NCBI RefSeq assembly: GCF_000375545.1
Contig: NZ_AQXF01000001.1
Coordinates: 124,001 to 188,000 of the forward strand
Origin: Kordiimonas gwangyangensis DSM 19435 = JCM 12864
GTDB lineage: Bacteria > Pseudomonadota > Alphaproteobacteria > Sphingomonadales > Kordiimonadaceae
Direction: 5' to 3'
Length of the DNA stretch: 64,000 nt
Numbering within the stretch: position 1 is the stretch's first letter; every line of letters starts with the position of its first letter. Below are positions 42,171 to 50,181 of this stretch, piece by piece. The notes beneath the pieces are model-generated. The model saw only the letters and a program-made list of their open reading frames with translations, was not told where the DNA came from and did not search any database. The translations under genes were made by a program, and so were the position numbers.

Positions 42171-44072
42171 TTAGCCCGTTTTTTCACCCGATAACGGGTC
42201 CTGCGCCCGGCACGCCGCCTTGATCTGATCATCGCTCAAATGGTCGATCTGTATCATGAAGGGCAGCTCAAAATCGAAAGCGACAATCTCTGACTTGTGG
42301 GCATTCATCCATTTCATGATGCCGCGCAGCACCCTCGCGCGCGCCTCAGCGTCCGCCCCTTCCCCCGCAATGCCGGGGGTGATGATACTGGCCGCAAGCG
42401 TCAGGCGCGGGCGCGGCGAGGCCAGAATTTCAGCGAGGCGGGCGTGATACTCATGCTCCACCTCGCCGCGCTCGGCCCAGGCGTCCCCAAGGCGGGCGCG
42501 GTCGAGCGCGAGCCGCGCCTGATAGCCAGCCACCGTGGCTTCGGAGATCGCAAAATCCATCTCGCCAATGAAGGCGCCTTCAAGCCGGTCCTTCTCAATG
42601 CCGGAGCGCTTGAGCATATGGATAAGGCTTTGGCAGGCCTGCCATTCCAGCCGGGACCTGAGGCCGGGCAAGAACACAATCTCATGCGACAGCACAAGCG
42701 GCAGGTCAGCCTTGGCCGCTTCCTGCAGTTCGCGTCCTCGGGCCACAGCATCAACGCCCTTGGCACCGCAGCGCGCCCAAAGCGCGGCGCCAGTCATGGC
42801 GGTTTGCCCACTACCAGCCGTTCGCACCACGGTACCCTCGTCATCCGACCAGCCGGAGGGCGCCGCCGCGCGTTCGCCCAGAATGAAGGCGTCATAGCCC
42901 TTGGCGGTCATGAAGGCGACGTGTTCGGTCTCCACCGACGTGCTGATGCCATAACCGCTGACCTCATTTTCTTCCCGCCCGATCACATGGCCGAGCAGCA
43001 GGTCACGCCCGCCGTCAGCCCAGTGCAGTCGGGTGCCGAATGTGGTGGCGAGGTACGTGGTGAAGGCCTCGCGCTCATAGGCGCGGCCGCCCGTGGCGGC
43101 AGGCACTTGGGCCACAAAAGCGGCCGCCAACTTGTCAAAACTGTTGCTCAGCATTGCGCTGCCCCGGCCATGGGCACGCTCGCGGTAGTTATCCGCGATG
43201 GCAGCCTCAAGTCCCTTGAGGAAATCGGCATAGGCAACCACGCGCACCACATCAGGCTCCGCCAGAAACGCCTTGCGCCCGCGGGACGGGTGCTCCTTCG
43301 CGATATAAGCGGCGGCTGACGCCAGATGAAGCCGCGCAAGCGCGAGCACAATGCGCCGCCTGCGGTCTGTATCGAGGGTGGAACCAAGCCAGCCGCCGAT
43401 GTCAGCCTTCAGCGCTTTATAAGCTTCCGCCACATCGCCCGTCCCCTCTTCCACACCGGGGATCAGCGCGCGCACCGCATGAAGGATGGTGTCACCGTCG
43501 CCAAGCCGGACGGAGAAGTCGAGCAGCATCATCGCTGTCTCGGTCGAGCTTGGGTTATCGTCCAGATGCGACCTAAGGGTTTGGGCATTGATGGCAAGCG
43601 CCCGGCGCGCCAGTTGTGCCGTGGGGCTATCGTAAGCCTCGATCATGCTGTTGGCGTACAGAAGCGTATAGCGGTGTTTGGCGTCATCCTCCGTCGCTTT
43701 TTCAAGCGCGGCGAGCGCGACCGGAACCGCCTTCCGTGGCTCGCCCGACAGCACCAGCGCACGCGCCTCAAGCGCCGCCGCGTCAGCAGCCGGCAAGCCA
43801 TATTGTTTGGCGGCTGCCGCCCAGCGTGTGGCGGCCTCAGCGTCCCGGTCGATCCGGACAGCGATATCGGCAAGGAAGGCGGCAGCTTCGGCGCGGGCGC
43901 TGAGGCGCGCGTTGCCATCTGTCGCCACCGCTTCCATCTGGCGCACGGCTTCATCAACCTCAAATTTGGCAAAAGCGGCAAGGCCAGCGTCATAGCGCGC
44001 GTCAGCAAACGCGCCCGCATGGCCGAGAGAAAGCGCGAGGAACAACAGTGCCATCAGCCTGATTTGCCGCAA
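42171..44072 (-). CDS. Exported TPR-like protein of unknown function
   Basis: About 633 residues. I use a TTG start at 44072 because GGGAGGGG lies 4-6 nt upstream; a GTG at 44087 is an alternative. A signal peptide (RQIRLMALLFLALSLGHAGAFA) is followed by helical repeats in residues ~25-330 (ARYDAGLAAFAKFEVDEAVRQME, RAEAAAFLADIAVRIDRDAEAATRW) that resemble TPR/SEL1 repeats, and by a C-terminal half of unknown type (LHWADGGRDLLLGHVIGREENEVSGYG). Periplasmic location is expected. It is divergent from the TonB receptor gene, which suggests a shared uptake or envelope role. Confidence 0.72.
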   Translation of the reverse strand: MRQIRLMALLFLALSLGHAGAFADARYDAGLAAFAKFEVDEAVRQMEAVATDGNARLSARAEAAAFLADIAVRIDRDAEAATRWAAAAKQYGLPAADAAALEARALVLSGEPRKAVPVALAALEKATEDDAKHRYTLLYANSMIEAYDSPTAQLARRALAINAQTLRSHLDDNPSSTETAMMLLDFSVRLGDGDTILHAVRALIPGVEEGTGDVAEAYKALKADIGGWLGSTLDTDRRRRIVLALARLHLASAAAYIAKEHPSRGRKAFLAEPDVVRVVAYADFLKGLEAAIADNYRERAHGRGSAMLSNSFDKLAAAFVAQVPAATGGRAYEREAFTTYLATTFGTRLHWADGGRDLLLGHVIGREENEVSGYGISTSVETEHVAFMTAKGYDAFILGERAAAPSGWSDDEGTVVRTAGSGQTAMTGAALWARCGAKGVDAVARGRELQEAAKADLPLVLSHEIVFLPGLRSRLEWQACQSLIHMLKRSGIEKDRLEGAFIGEMDFAISEATVAGYQARLALDRARLGDAWAERGEVEHEYHARLAEILASPRPRLTLAASIITPGIAGEGADAEARARVLRGIMKWMNAHKSEIVAFDFELPFMIQIDHLSDDQIKAACRAQDPLSGEKTG

Positions 44073-44388
44073 ATTCCCCTCCCGCACGCGCCGTTAAAAT
44101 TCCAGTTGATGAGTTGTAGCAAAGAAAGCGCAGATGCCAAACGCTCGTTTCACATTGCTATGCCTCATGGTGCAAATCTCTGTCCGTCGCACCAATCGTG
44201 CGGTTCGCCGCAAATCGCGGCTTGACGCCGAGTCGCAGCGTTACTACTGAGGAAGGAACGCCTTTTTTGTGGCCGGTGCCTTCCATGCAGGGATGGCGGC
44301 ACCAGCATGGCCACCGGGCGGACAAGCGTATTGCACATGTGTGAGTATTTCACTGCCGAGGGGTCGGCAGGGCGCTGAGGGGTATTTT
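44073..44388. other. Divergent regulatory gap, no gene
   Basis: About 316 nt between the TPR-like gene and the TonB receptor gene. It must hold both promoters. I see short AT-rich segments but no clear -35/-10 pairs, terminators or credible reading frames. Confidence 0.5.
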
Positions 44389-46482
44389 ATGACGAGGGCA
44401 CGGCTTTTTGCCACGCTGAGCGTAGTCGCGCTCATGACTTCCGATGTATTGGCGAGCGCGAACAGCGCCGACGATGCCGCGACCGAAAGCCCGCAGGAAA
44501 CAGCGGACGCAACACCCGCCGGTGAAGGCCTGGGTGAGTTTTTCGACGCCACATTCTTTGACCCCTACGCCCCCCAGAACGCCTATGACATGATCCAGCG
44601 CCTGCCCGGCTTTGTATATAGCACCGGGTCAGAAGCGCGCGGCTTTGGCGGCACCGCCGGTAATGTGCTGATTGACGGGGCGCGCCCGACCTCCAAATCC
44701 GGCGGCCTGACGGAAGCCTTGCGCCGCATTCCGGCGACCCAGGTGATGCGTATTGAACTGCAGCGCGGCGCTGATATCAGCGCCGAAGCGGCGGGCCAAA
44801 GCGTGGTTGCCAATGTGGTGCGCTATCAGGGCAAAAGCAGCGGCACCTGGACGGTGGAGATGCGCCGCGTGGGGCCGAACAAGGTGCTGCCCATGCTGGA
44901 CGCTACCTTCGCCACCAAGCTGATGGGCTGGGACACCAGCTTCCAGCTGGACACTTTCCTGATATCAAACAGCCGCGACGCGGACATCAGCCGCCGCGAC
45001 GCTGACGGCAGGCTGATCAAACTGACGATCGAGGACCGGCAGGAAGAAGAACGTTTTGGCGCGCTTTCGTTTGATGCCGGGCGCAATGCCTTTGGTGGCC
45101 GCCTGCAACTGAACGGCCGCATGAAAGTGAAGTACCGCACCGAGGACACCGACCGCCCCGGCTATGATGACGGCGACCTGAGCGGCGATCCGGATGATCG
45201 TTTCTTCAACGGCTATACCCATGAGGAATATGGCGGCGAGCTCGGCGCTGACTGGGCGCGCACGTACGGAAGCGGCTGGAAATGGCGGCTAATTGCCCTC
45301 GGCACCTTTGAGGACGACACCAAAACCGACGATTTCTTCCTCGAGGCACCTTACGAGACCCTCGTCGAAGACGGGGAGATCGTGCAGGAAGCGCGCACAA
45401 GCGAAACCATTTTCCGCACCACCTATGGCCGCACCGATGGCGGCATTCGGCCCGAATTTGGCGTTGAAGGAGCCTACAATACGCTCGATAGTACCCTCGC
45501 CGTTGTGGTGCTGGACGGCAGTGGTGCCACCATCAAGGAGATGGACCCCACCACCACGCATGTCGAGGAGGTGCGGGCCGAAACCTTTGGCACCCTTGTG
45601 TGGCAAGCCACCGGCGCACTGACCGCCGACATTGGTGCGAAGGCCGAAATCTCCCGCATTTCAACAAGCACGGGCGACGCACAAACCTTCAAATTCCTCA
45701 AACCGTCTGCCGGTATCACCCTCGCGGTGAATGAGCAGATGCAGGTGAGCGTGAAGGCGGAACGCTCCGTCGGCCAGCTCGATTTCTCCGACTTCGCGGC
45801 ATCGGCCAACGCGGTCGATGACCGGGAGTTTGCCGGCAACCCCAATTTAAAGCCAGACCGCACCGACAGGCTTGAAGCCAAGGTGGACTATACCTTTGGC
45901 GAGCGCGGCGCGCTGTCGACCACCGTGTTTTACGAGTGGAAGGACGACGTGCTCGAACAAACCGTGCTGCCGTCAGGCGGTGAGGGCCTCGCGAACGCGG
46001 GCAGCGCACGGCGTTGGGGCATGAACGCAAACGCCAACCTGCCACTTGATTTTGTGATTGAGGGTGGGCTTCTGGAAGTTGACGTTTACCTCAAGGATTC
46101 CGAATTCCTTGACCCCATGACCGGTGACATTCGTTACCTGCATGATTTCCGCCCATCGGAGGTTTATATCGACTTCCGCCACGACATTCCGGAAACCAAC
46201 TGGGCGTGGGGCCTTGAATATAATTCCGCCAACCACTGGAACGGCTATTACACCAACGAGCATGAGGACTACCGGTCCAACAACCGGTACGGCGCCTTTG
46301 TGGAGACCACCCAGTTCTTTGGCGTGAAAACCAGCCTGATCCTATACGATATGTTCGGTGGTCACTTCGACCGCATGCGCGAACTATATGCCCCGAACCG
46401 GGCGGGCGCTTCCATCGGAACCGAACTGTCGGAACGCACCCGCGACACCGGCGTGCGGTTTGTGGTCAGCGGCCAGTTCTAA
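44389..46482 (+). CDS. TonB-dependent outer-membrane receptor
   Basis: 697 residues from the ATG at 44389 (GAGGGG 7-8 nt upstream). The signal peptide ends SDVLASANS. The N-terminus has a plug-like block (YDMIQRLPGFVYSTGSEARGFGGTAGNVLIDGARPTSKSGGL) and the barrel ends VRFVVSGQF with terminal Phe. The plug has DMIQRLPGF and VLIDGARP in place of the more usual plug wording, as in many carbohydrate- or catecholate-type receptors annotated as TonB-dependent. Ligand unknown; divergent to the exported TPR-like gene. Confidence 0.87.
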   Translation: MTRARLFATLSVVALMTSDVLASANSADDAATESPQETADATPAGEGLGEFFDATFFDPYAPQNAYDMIQRLPGFVYSTGSEARGFGGTAGNVLIDGARPTSKSGGLTEALRRIPATQVMRIELQRGADISAEAAGQSVVANVVRYQGKSSGTWTVEMRRVGPNKVLPMLDATFATKLMGWDTSFQLDTFLISNSRDADISRRDADGRLIKLTIEDRQEEERFGALSFDAGRNAFGGRLQLNGRMKVKYRTEDTDRPGYDDGDLSGDPDDRFFNGYTHEEYGGELGADWARTYGSGWKWRLIALGTFEDDTKTDDFFLEAPYETLVEDGEIVQEARTSETIFRTTYGRTDGGIRPEFGVEGAYNTLDSTLAVVVLDGSGATIKEMDPTTTHVEEVRAETFGTLVWQATGALTADIGAKAEISRISTSTGDAQTFKFLKPSAGITLAVNEQMQVSVKAERSVGQLDFSDFAASANAVDDREFAGNPNLKPDRTDRLEAKVDYTFGERGALSTTVFYEWKDDVLEQTVLPSGGEGLANAGSARRWGMNANANLPLDFVIEGGLLEVDVYLKDSEFLDPMTGDIRYLHDFRPSEVYIDFRHDIPETNWAWGLEYNSANHWNGYYTNEHEDYRSNNRYGAFVETTQFFGVKTSLILYDMFGGHFDRMRELYAPNRAGASIGTELSERTRDTGVRFVVSGQF

Positions 46483-46508
46483 AAACACAAGCCTCTAAAA
46501 AGGAAGAA

Positions 46509-46537
46509 CCCGTGCGCCAAGGGGGGTGACGCACGGG
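46509..46537. terminator. Hairpin between convergent genes
   Basis: CCCGTGCG/CGCACGGG (46509-46516, 46530-46537) is an 8-bp stem located 26 nt after the TonB receptor stop, without a T-tract. It could be a weak terminator for one or both convergent genes. Confidence 0.35.
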
Positions 46538-46633
46538 CTATGGCCGGGGTATTCAGGGGGAGGAATGGGGTTCCCCGGCACGACTATAGATAGGTCTGCA
46601 ATGTGGCGCTTTTAAGGGGGTGCGACACTTTGT

Positions 46634-47530
46634 TCACGACTTGTTGACCGGCCCCGCGCGCGGGGCGCGGACAGCCGCCAAAACCGCCGCCACAAGAATG
46701 CACAGTGCGCCGAGCCAGACCATGCTTTCAGGCACCTCACCAAAAAGGATTACCCCCGCCAAAGTGGCGACCAGAAGGCGCAGGAAATCGACCGGCAGCA
46801 CCACCGTAGCGTCCGCGGACGTGAAGGCGCGGGCCATGGCCGCCTGCGCCAGCACAAAGCCAAGCCCCATCAGCGCCATCAGCGCAAAATCATGGGCTGT
46901 CGGCCAAACCCAGTGGTCAAGCGCGCCATAGAGGCTGACGGGCACGAGCAGCAGAAACTGGGATGCCACCATGGCAGGCAGCGCCTCCGTGCGCGATAGC
47001 ACCTTGACGGTAACAAAGGCCGCCGCCGTCAGCACCGCGCCCAGAAGCGCTGCCGCAATGCCAAAGGTGAAACCGCCCGCCCAGGCGGGCTGCACCACGA
47101 TCATCATGCCGGTGAAACCAAGGGCGAGGGCCAACACATGCAGCCTTTGCACCCGCTCCCCCAACACCAGAACGGCCATCAGGCCAGACAGCAGGGGCGC
47201 GAGGTAAGTGATGGCCACAACGGTGGCAAGCGGCGCGTTTGTAAGCGCATAAAAAAGGCTGTAGACACCGCCGCAGGCAATCAGCCCCCGCAGGCCATGC
47301 AGCCATGGCCGCTTGGTCGCGAACACCATGCTGCCATGCCGCCAAAGAAGCGGCAGCACAGCAAGCAGGCCGAAAAAGTTACGATAAAACACCAGAAGTT
47401 CAGGGGCGTAGCGGTCTGAAAGCAGACGGACAAGCACCCAGACGAGCGACTGGAAAACGGCATAGGTGGCCATATAGGCCACCCCGCGCAAATTCCCCTG
47501 CCCGCCCATCACCATAGGGCTGGCTGTCAT
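46634..47530 (-). CDS. EamA-family (DMT) transporter
   Basis: 298 residues, ten predicted helices in two EamA repeats (FQSLVWVLVRLLSDRYAPELLVFYRNFFGLL, TVVAITYLAPLLSGLMAVLVLGERV, TVVLPVDFLRLLVATLAGVILFGEVPE). Starts 4 nt after the NHL-repeat gene, so the two are co-transcribed. The start lacks a good ribosome binding site and may depend on translational coupling. Substrate unknown. Confidence 0.87.
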   Translation of the reverse strand: MTASPMVMGGQGNLRGVAYMATYAVFQSLVWVLVRLLSDRYAPELLVFYRNFFGLLAVLPLLWRHGSMVFATKRPWLHGLRGLIACGGVYSLFYALTNAPLATVVAITYLAPLLSGLMAVLVLGERVQRLHVLALALGFTGMMIVVQPAWAGGFTFGIAAALLGAVLTAAAFVTVKVLSRTEALPAMVASQFLLLVPVSLYGALDHWVWPTAHDFALMALMGLGFVLAQAAMARAFTSADATVVLPVDFLRLLVATLAGVILFGEVPESMVWLGALCILVAAVLAAVRAPRAGPVNKS

Positions 47531-47534
47531 GGCA

Positions 47535-48485
47535 CTAGTGCTTATTGGCGCGGTCCAGCGCGGTCACACGCCAGTTGAAAATATCGCTGACCAGCAGGCC
47601 GCCGCCCGGCCGTGGGCTGACACCGTGCAGCGATACATATTGCCCAAGCTCCTTGCCCGCCTCGCCGGTGCTGCCAAGGATTTCCCCCTCGTCCGACAGC
47701 CACACCAGTTTCTCCGCCCGTGCGTCAGTCATCAGGAAACCACCTTCGGGGTTGATGGCAAGCGTGTAGGGGTAACCCACGTGGGTCCATTCGGCCTTGA
47801 AGGTGCCGTCTAGGTCAAAAAGCTGGATGCGCCTGTTCTCCCGGTCGGTGACATAAAGTGTGTCGTCCTTCACCACCACGGAATGCGGGAAGTTGAACTG
47901 GCCCGGTTCGCTGCCCTTCTCGCCAAAGGTTTTGATGACATTGCCATCCACGCCAAACTTGACGATGCGGAAATTGCCGCCGTCCGCCACATAAAGGTTG
48001 CCGCCTGCGTCAAACGCGACATCGTTCGGCTTGTCGAGGAACATATAGTTATAGTCGCGGTCGAACCAGCCGGGGCTCGCATAGTCCCGCCGGCCGTAAA
48101 CGCGCAAGAGCTCACCTTCCGGGCTGAACTTGAGCACCAGATGATTGCCGCTGTCGGTGGTCCAGATATTGCCGTCCGCATCTTCCCTGAGGCCATGAGG
48201 GTTTTTGAAAAGGCCATGGCCGATCTCATAGTCAAACCTGCCATCCGCCTTGAATTTGAGAAGCGCGTGGTCGCTACGGTTGAACACATAGATAGGACCG
48301 GGCTTGCCTGCCTTGGTGCTGGTTTGCAGCACGGCGGGCACCTCAATCAGGAACCAGCCTTCCGGCATTTGCAATTTCGGGGTTGAGGCCACCCAGTGCG
48401 CGCCTTCCGCCTGAGTGGGCGTGACTGCCGCCACCAGAGAGAGGGTGAAGATACCTGCTGCCGAAATCAGTTTTCTGAATGTCAT
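47535..48485 (-). CDS. Exported NHL-repeat protein (peptidylamidoglycolate-lyase-like)
   Basis: 316 residues from the ATG at 48485 (AAGGA upstream). A signal peptide ends TPTQAEG. A six-bladed NHL beta-propeller fills the rest, with repeated units such as LFKNPHGLREDADGNIWTTDSGNHLVLKFSPEGELLRVYG, FLDKPNDVAFDAGGNLYVADGGNFRIVKF and FNFPHSVVVKDDTLYVTDRENRRIQLF. The best-known relative is the lyase half of peptidylglycine alpha-amidating monooxygenase; enzymatic identity is not proven. It is co-transcribed with an EamA transporter and divergent from a LysR gene. Confidence 0.82.
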   Translation of the reverse strand: MTFRKLISAAGIFTLSLVAAVTPTQAEGAHWVASTPKLQMPEGWFLIEVPAVLQTSTKAGKPGPIYVFNRSDHALLKFKADGRFDYEIGHGLFKNPHGLREDADGNIWTTDSGNHLVLKFSPEGELLRVYGRRDYASPGWFDRDYNYMFLDKPNDVAFDAGGNLYVADGGNFRIVKFGVDGNVIKTFGEKGSEPGQFNFPHSVVVKDDTLYVTDRENRRIQLFDLDGTFKAEWTHVGYPYTLAINPEGGFLMTDARAEKLVWLSDEGEILGSTGEAGKELGQYVSLHGVSPRPGGGLLVSDIFNWRVTALDRANKH

Positions 48486-48561
48486 TTGACGCATCCTTTT
48501 GTGCATGGTGATTGCGCAGAAGATTGCGTAGCGTTATCGATAATTCAAATACCGTATTTTT

Positions 48562-48576
48562 ATCTATATGATAGAT
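48562..48576. promoter_or_regulatory. Candidate LysR binding palindrome
   Basis: ATCTAT-ATG-ATAGAT (48562-48567, 48571-48576) is a 6-bp inverted repeat in the AT-rich divergent promoter between the NHL gene and the LysR gene. Size and position fit a LysR recognition site controlling both directions. Confidence 0.4.
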
Positions 48577-48602
48577 TTATCTGATCATATTTGGATACTG
48601 CC

Positions 48603-49472
48603 ATGGACCTGAAACAGCTTCGATATTTCGCCGCCATCATCGATGAAGGCGGCATGCGCCGCGCGGCTGATGGCCTGCACGTAAGCCAGCCTGCGCTGAC
48701 GGCAGCCGTGAAACAGCTTGAGGACACGCTGGGTGTCAGCCTGTTTGCCCGCGCGGGCCGCACGTTAGAGCCCACGCGCGAAGGCTACCGGCTTTATGCC
48801 CATGCCCGTGCGCTGCTGGCGGGCGCGGAAAAAGCCCGGTCCGAAATGCGGGCGCTTGCGAACCTTGAGGTGGCGGAACTGTCGCTCGCGGCCACCAGCA
48901 TGGTGGCGAACCATGTGCTGCCCGCCCCGCTTGGGGATTTCCTCGCCGCGCACAGCGGTGTCTCCCTCTCCCTCATGCAGATGGGTGGGCCGGCGGTTGA
49001 AAGCGCGCTCAAACTTGGCGAGGTAGAGATCGGCTTCGCGATGCACGACCTTGACGCAAGTTTTGAGCAAGTCCCGGTGTTTGAGAGCCAGATTGCCGTG
49101 TGCATGCGCGCGGACCATGCGCGCGCCGGACAGAAGGACATCAGCTGGGACGAGCTGCTGCAGGAGCGTGTGGCAACACTGCCACGTGGTTACACCCTCC
49201 ATGCCCGCTTGCTGATGGAAGCGCGGCGGCACGCGCGGGCGGCGAACATTGTGCTCGCAAGTGACGCCATGGGCCTCTTGGCCAAAACCGTGGAGGCTGG
49301 CACCGCCGTCGGCCTTTTGATGGAAGCGGCGAAACCTTTGGGTGATCACATCGTGGCCCTCCCGATCCGTGAGAATGAGGGGCGGCATTTCACCATCAAC
49401 GCCTGCTGGCGGCGCGACATGCCGCTCTCGGTAGCGGCCCGTGCCCTCATCGACTTTCTTGCGGAAAAATGA
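48603..49472 (+). CDS. LysR-family transcriptional regulator
   Basis: 289 residues from the ATG at 48603; a TTG lies 12 nt upstream. The winged HTH (MDLKQLRYFAAIIDEGGMRRAADGLHVSQPALTAAVKQLEDTLGVSLFAR) is followed by a LysR effector domain. The ribosome site is weak. It is divergent from the NHL-repeat/EamA operon and so likely its activator. Confidence 0.9.
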   Translation: MDLKQLRYFAAIIDEGGMRRAADGLHVSQPALTAAVKQLEDTLGVSLFARAGRTLEPTREGYRLYAHARALLAGAEKARSEMRALANLEVAELSLAATSMVANHVLPAPLGDFLAAHSGVSLSLMQMGGPAVESALKLGEVEIGFAMHDLDASFEQVPVFESQIAVCMRADHARAGQKDISWDELLQERVATLPRGYTLHARLLMEARRHARAANIVLASDAMGLLAKTVEAGTAVGLLMEAAKPLGDHIVALPIRENEGRHFTINACWRRDMPLSVAARALIDFLAEK

Positions 49473-49518
49473 CACCAAGCCACTGTTTTATAACGATTAA
49501 AAATTTCACCCCCCGCCT

Positions 49519-49547
49519 CTTGAACAGCGAAAATGGCTTCCTAGATA
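49519..49547 (+). promoter_or_regulatory. Candidate heat-shock (RpoH-type) promoter
   Basis: CTTGAA (49519-49524), 16 nt, and CTAGATA (49541-49547). CTTGAA is the alphaproteobacterial sigma-32 -35 element; the -10 match is looser. It lies ~75 nt before the hsp20 start. Confidence 0.4.
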
Positions 49548-49552
49548 TTTTT

Positions 49553-49620
49553 TGCCGGTGCCTCAAAGGGCCGGCGGCAGAATTGCCAAAGTGAACATTG
49601 CTCAAAGGAGGATGTTAGCT
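49553..49620 (+). promoter_or_regulatory. ROSE-like RNA thermometer upstream of hsp20
   Basis: The leader has a first stem GCCGG/CCGGC (49554-49558, 49571-49575). Next to the start is a second stem AACATTGCTC (49594-49603) pairing with GGAGGATGTT (49607-49616). The Shine-Dalgarno AGGAGG is in the 3' arm, opposite the signature TTGCT with its unpaired G. This matches the ROSE element that blocks hsp20 translation at low temperature. Confidence 0.72.
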
Positions 49621-50109
49621 ATGAGCAGATATGATTTTTCCCCGCTTTTCCGTTCCACCATCGGCTTCGACCGCATGGCCAACCTGCTTGATGCCGCGAT
49701 GAAGACGGCAGATAGCGATATCAGCTATCCACCCTATGACATCGTGCAAGCGGACGACGACCGCTACCGCATCACCCTGAGCCTCGCCGGCTTTACGGAG
49801 GATGACCTGACGGTCGAACAGCAGGACCGTTCGCTGGTTGTCACGGGCAGGAAAAAAGAGCGCAAGGAAGACAGCACCTTCCTGCACCGCGGTATCGCGA
49901 CGCGCGATTTCCGGCGCGAGTTCCAGCTCGCCGACCATGTGAGCGTGACGGGCGCCAACCTCTCGAACGGGCTTCTGACCATCGACCTCATGCGCGAGGT
50001 ACCGGAGGAGATGAAACCTCGCCGGATTGAAATCCGCGAAGGCACGCCTGACGGCCTGATCGGCAAGGCGAAAAAACTGCTCTCGGACAAGAGCCAGAAA
50101 GCGGCCTGA
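49621..50109 (+). CDS. Small heat-shock protein (Hsp20/alpha-crystallin)
   Basis: 162 residues from the ATG at 49621 (AAAGGAGG 9-10 nt upstream, within the thermometer stem). Starts MSRYDFSPLFRSTIGFDRMANLLDA, the IbpA-type N-terminus. The alpha-crystallin domain runs from ~40 to ~130 (YRITLSLAGFTEDDLTVEQQDRSLVVTGRKKE, FRREFQLADHVSVTGANLSNGLLTIDL), and the C-terminal IxI-type motif is in RRIEIREG. It holds unfolded proteins as an ATP-independent chaperone. Confidence 0.92.
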   Translation: MSRYDFSPLFRSTIGFDRMANLLDAAMKTADSDISYPPYDIVQADDDRYRITLSLAGFTEDDLTVEQQDRSLVVTGRKKERKEDSTFLHRGIATRDFRREFQLADHVSVTGANLSNGLLTIDLMREVPEEMKPRRIEIREGTPDGLIGKAKKLLSDKSQKAA

Positions 50110-50127
50110 TAACAGCAGCTGAAAGAA

Positions 50128-50156
50128 AAAGGCCCGCCAAATATAGGCGGGCCTTT
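50128..50156 (+). terminator. Rho-independent terminator after hsp20
   Basis: An 11-bp stem AAAGGCCCGCC/GGCGGGCCTTT (50128-50138, 50146-50156) with loop AAATATA, 18 nt after the stop. It is symmetric, so it also ends the convergent chemoreceptor transcript. Confidence 0.8.
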
Positions 50157-50181
50157 GTGTTATTCTGAATTCTACCGGCGT

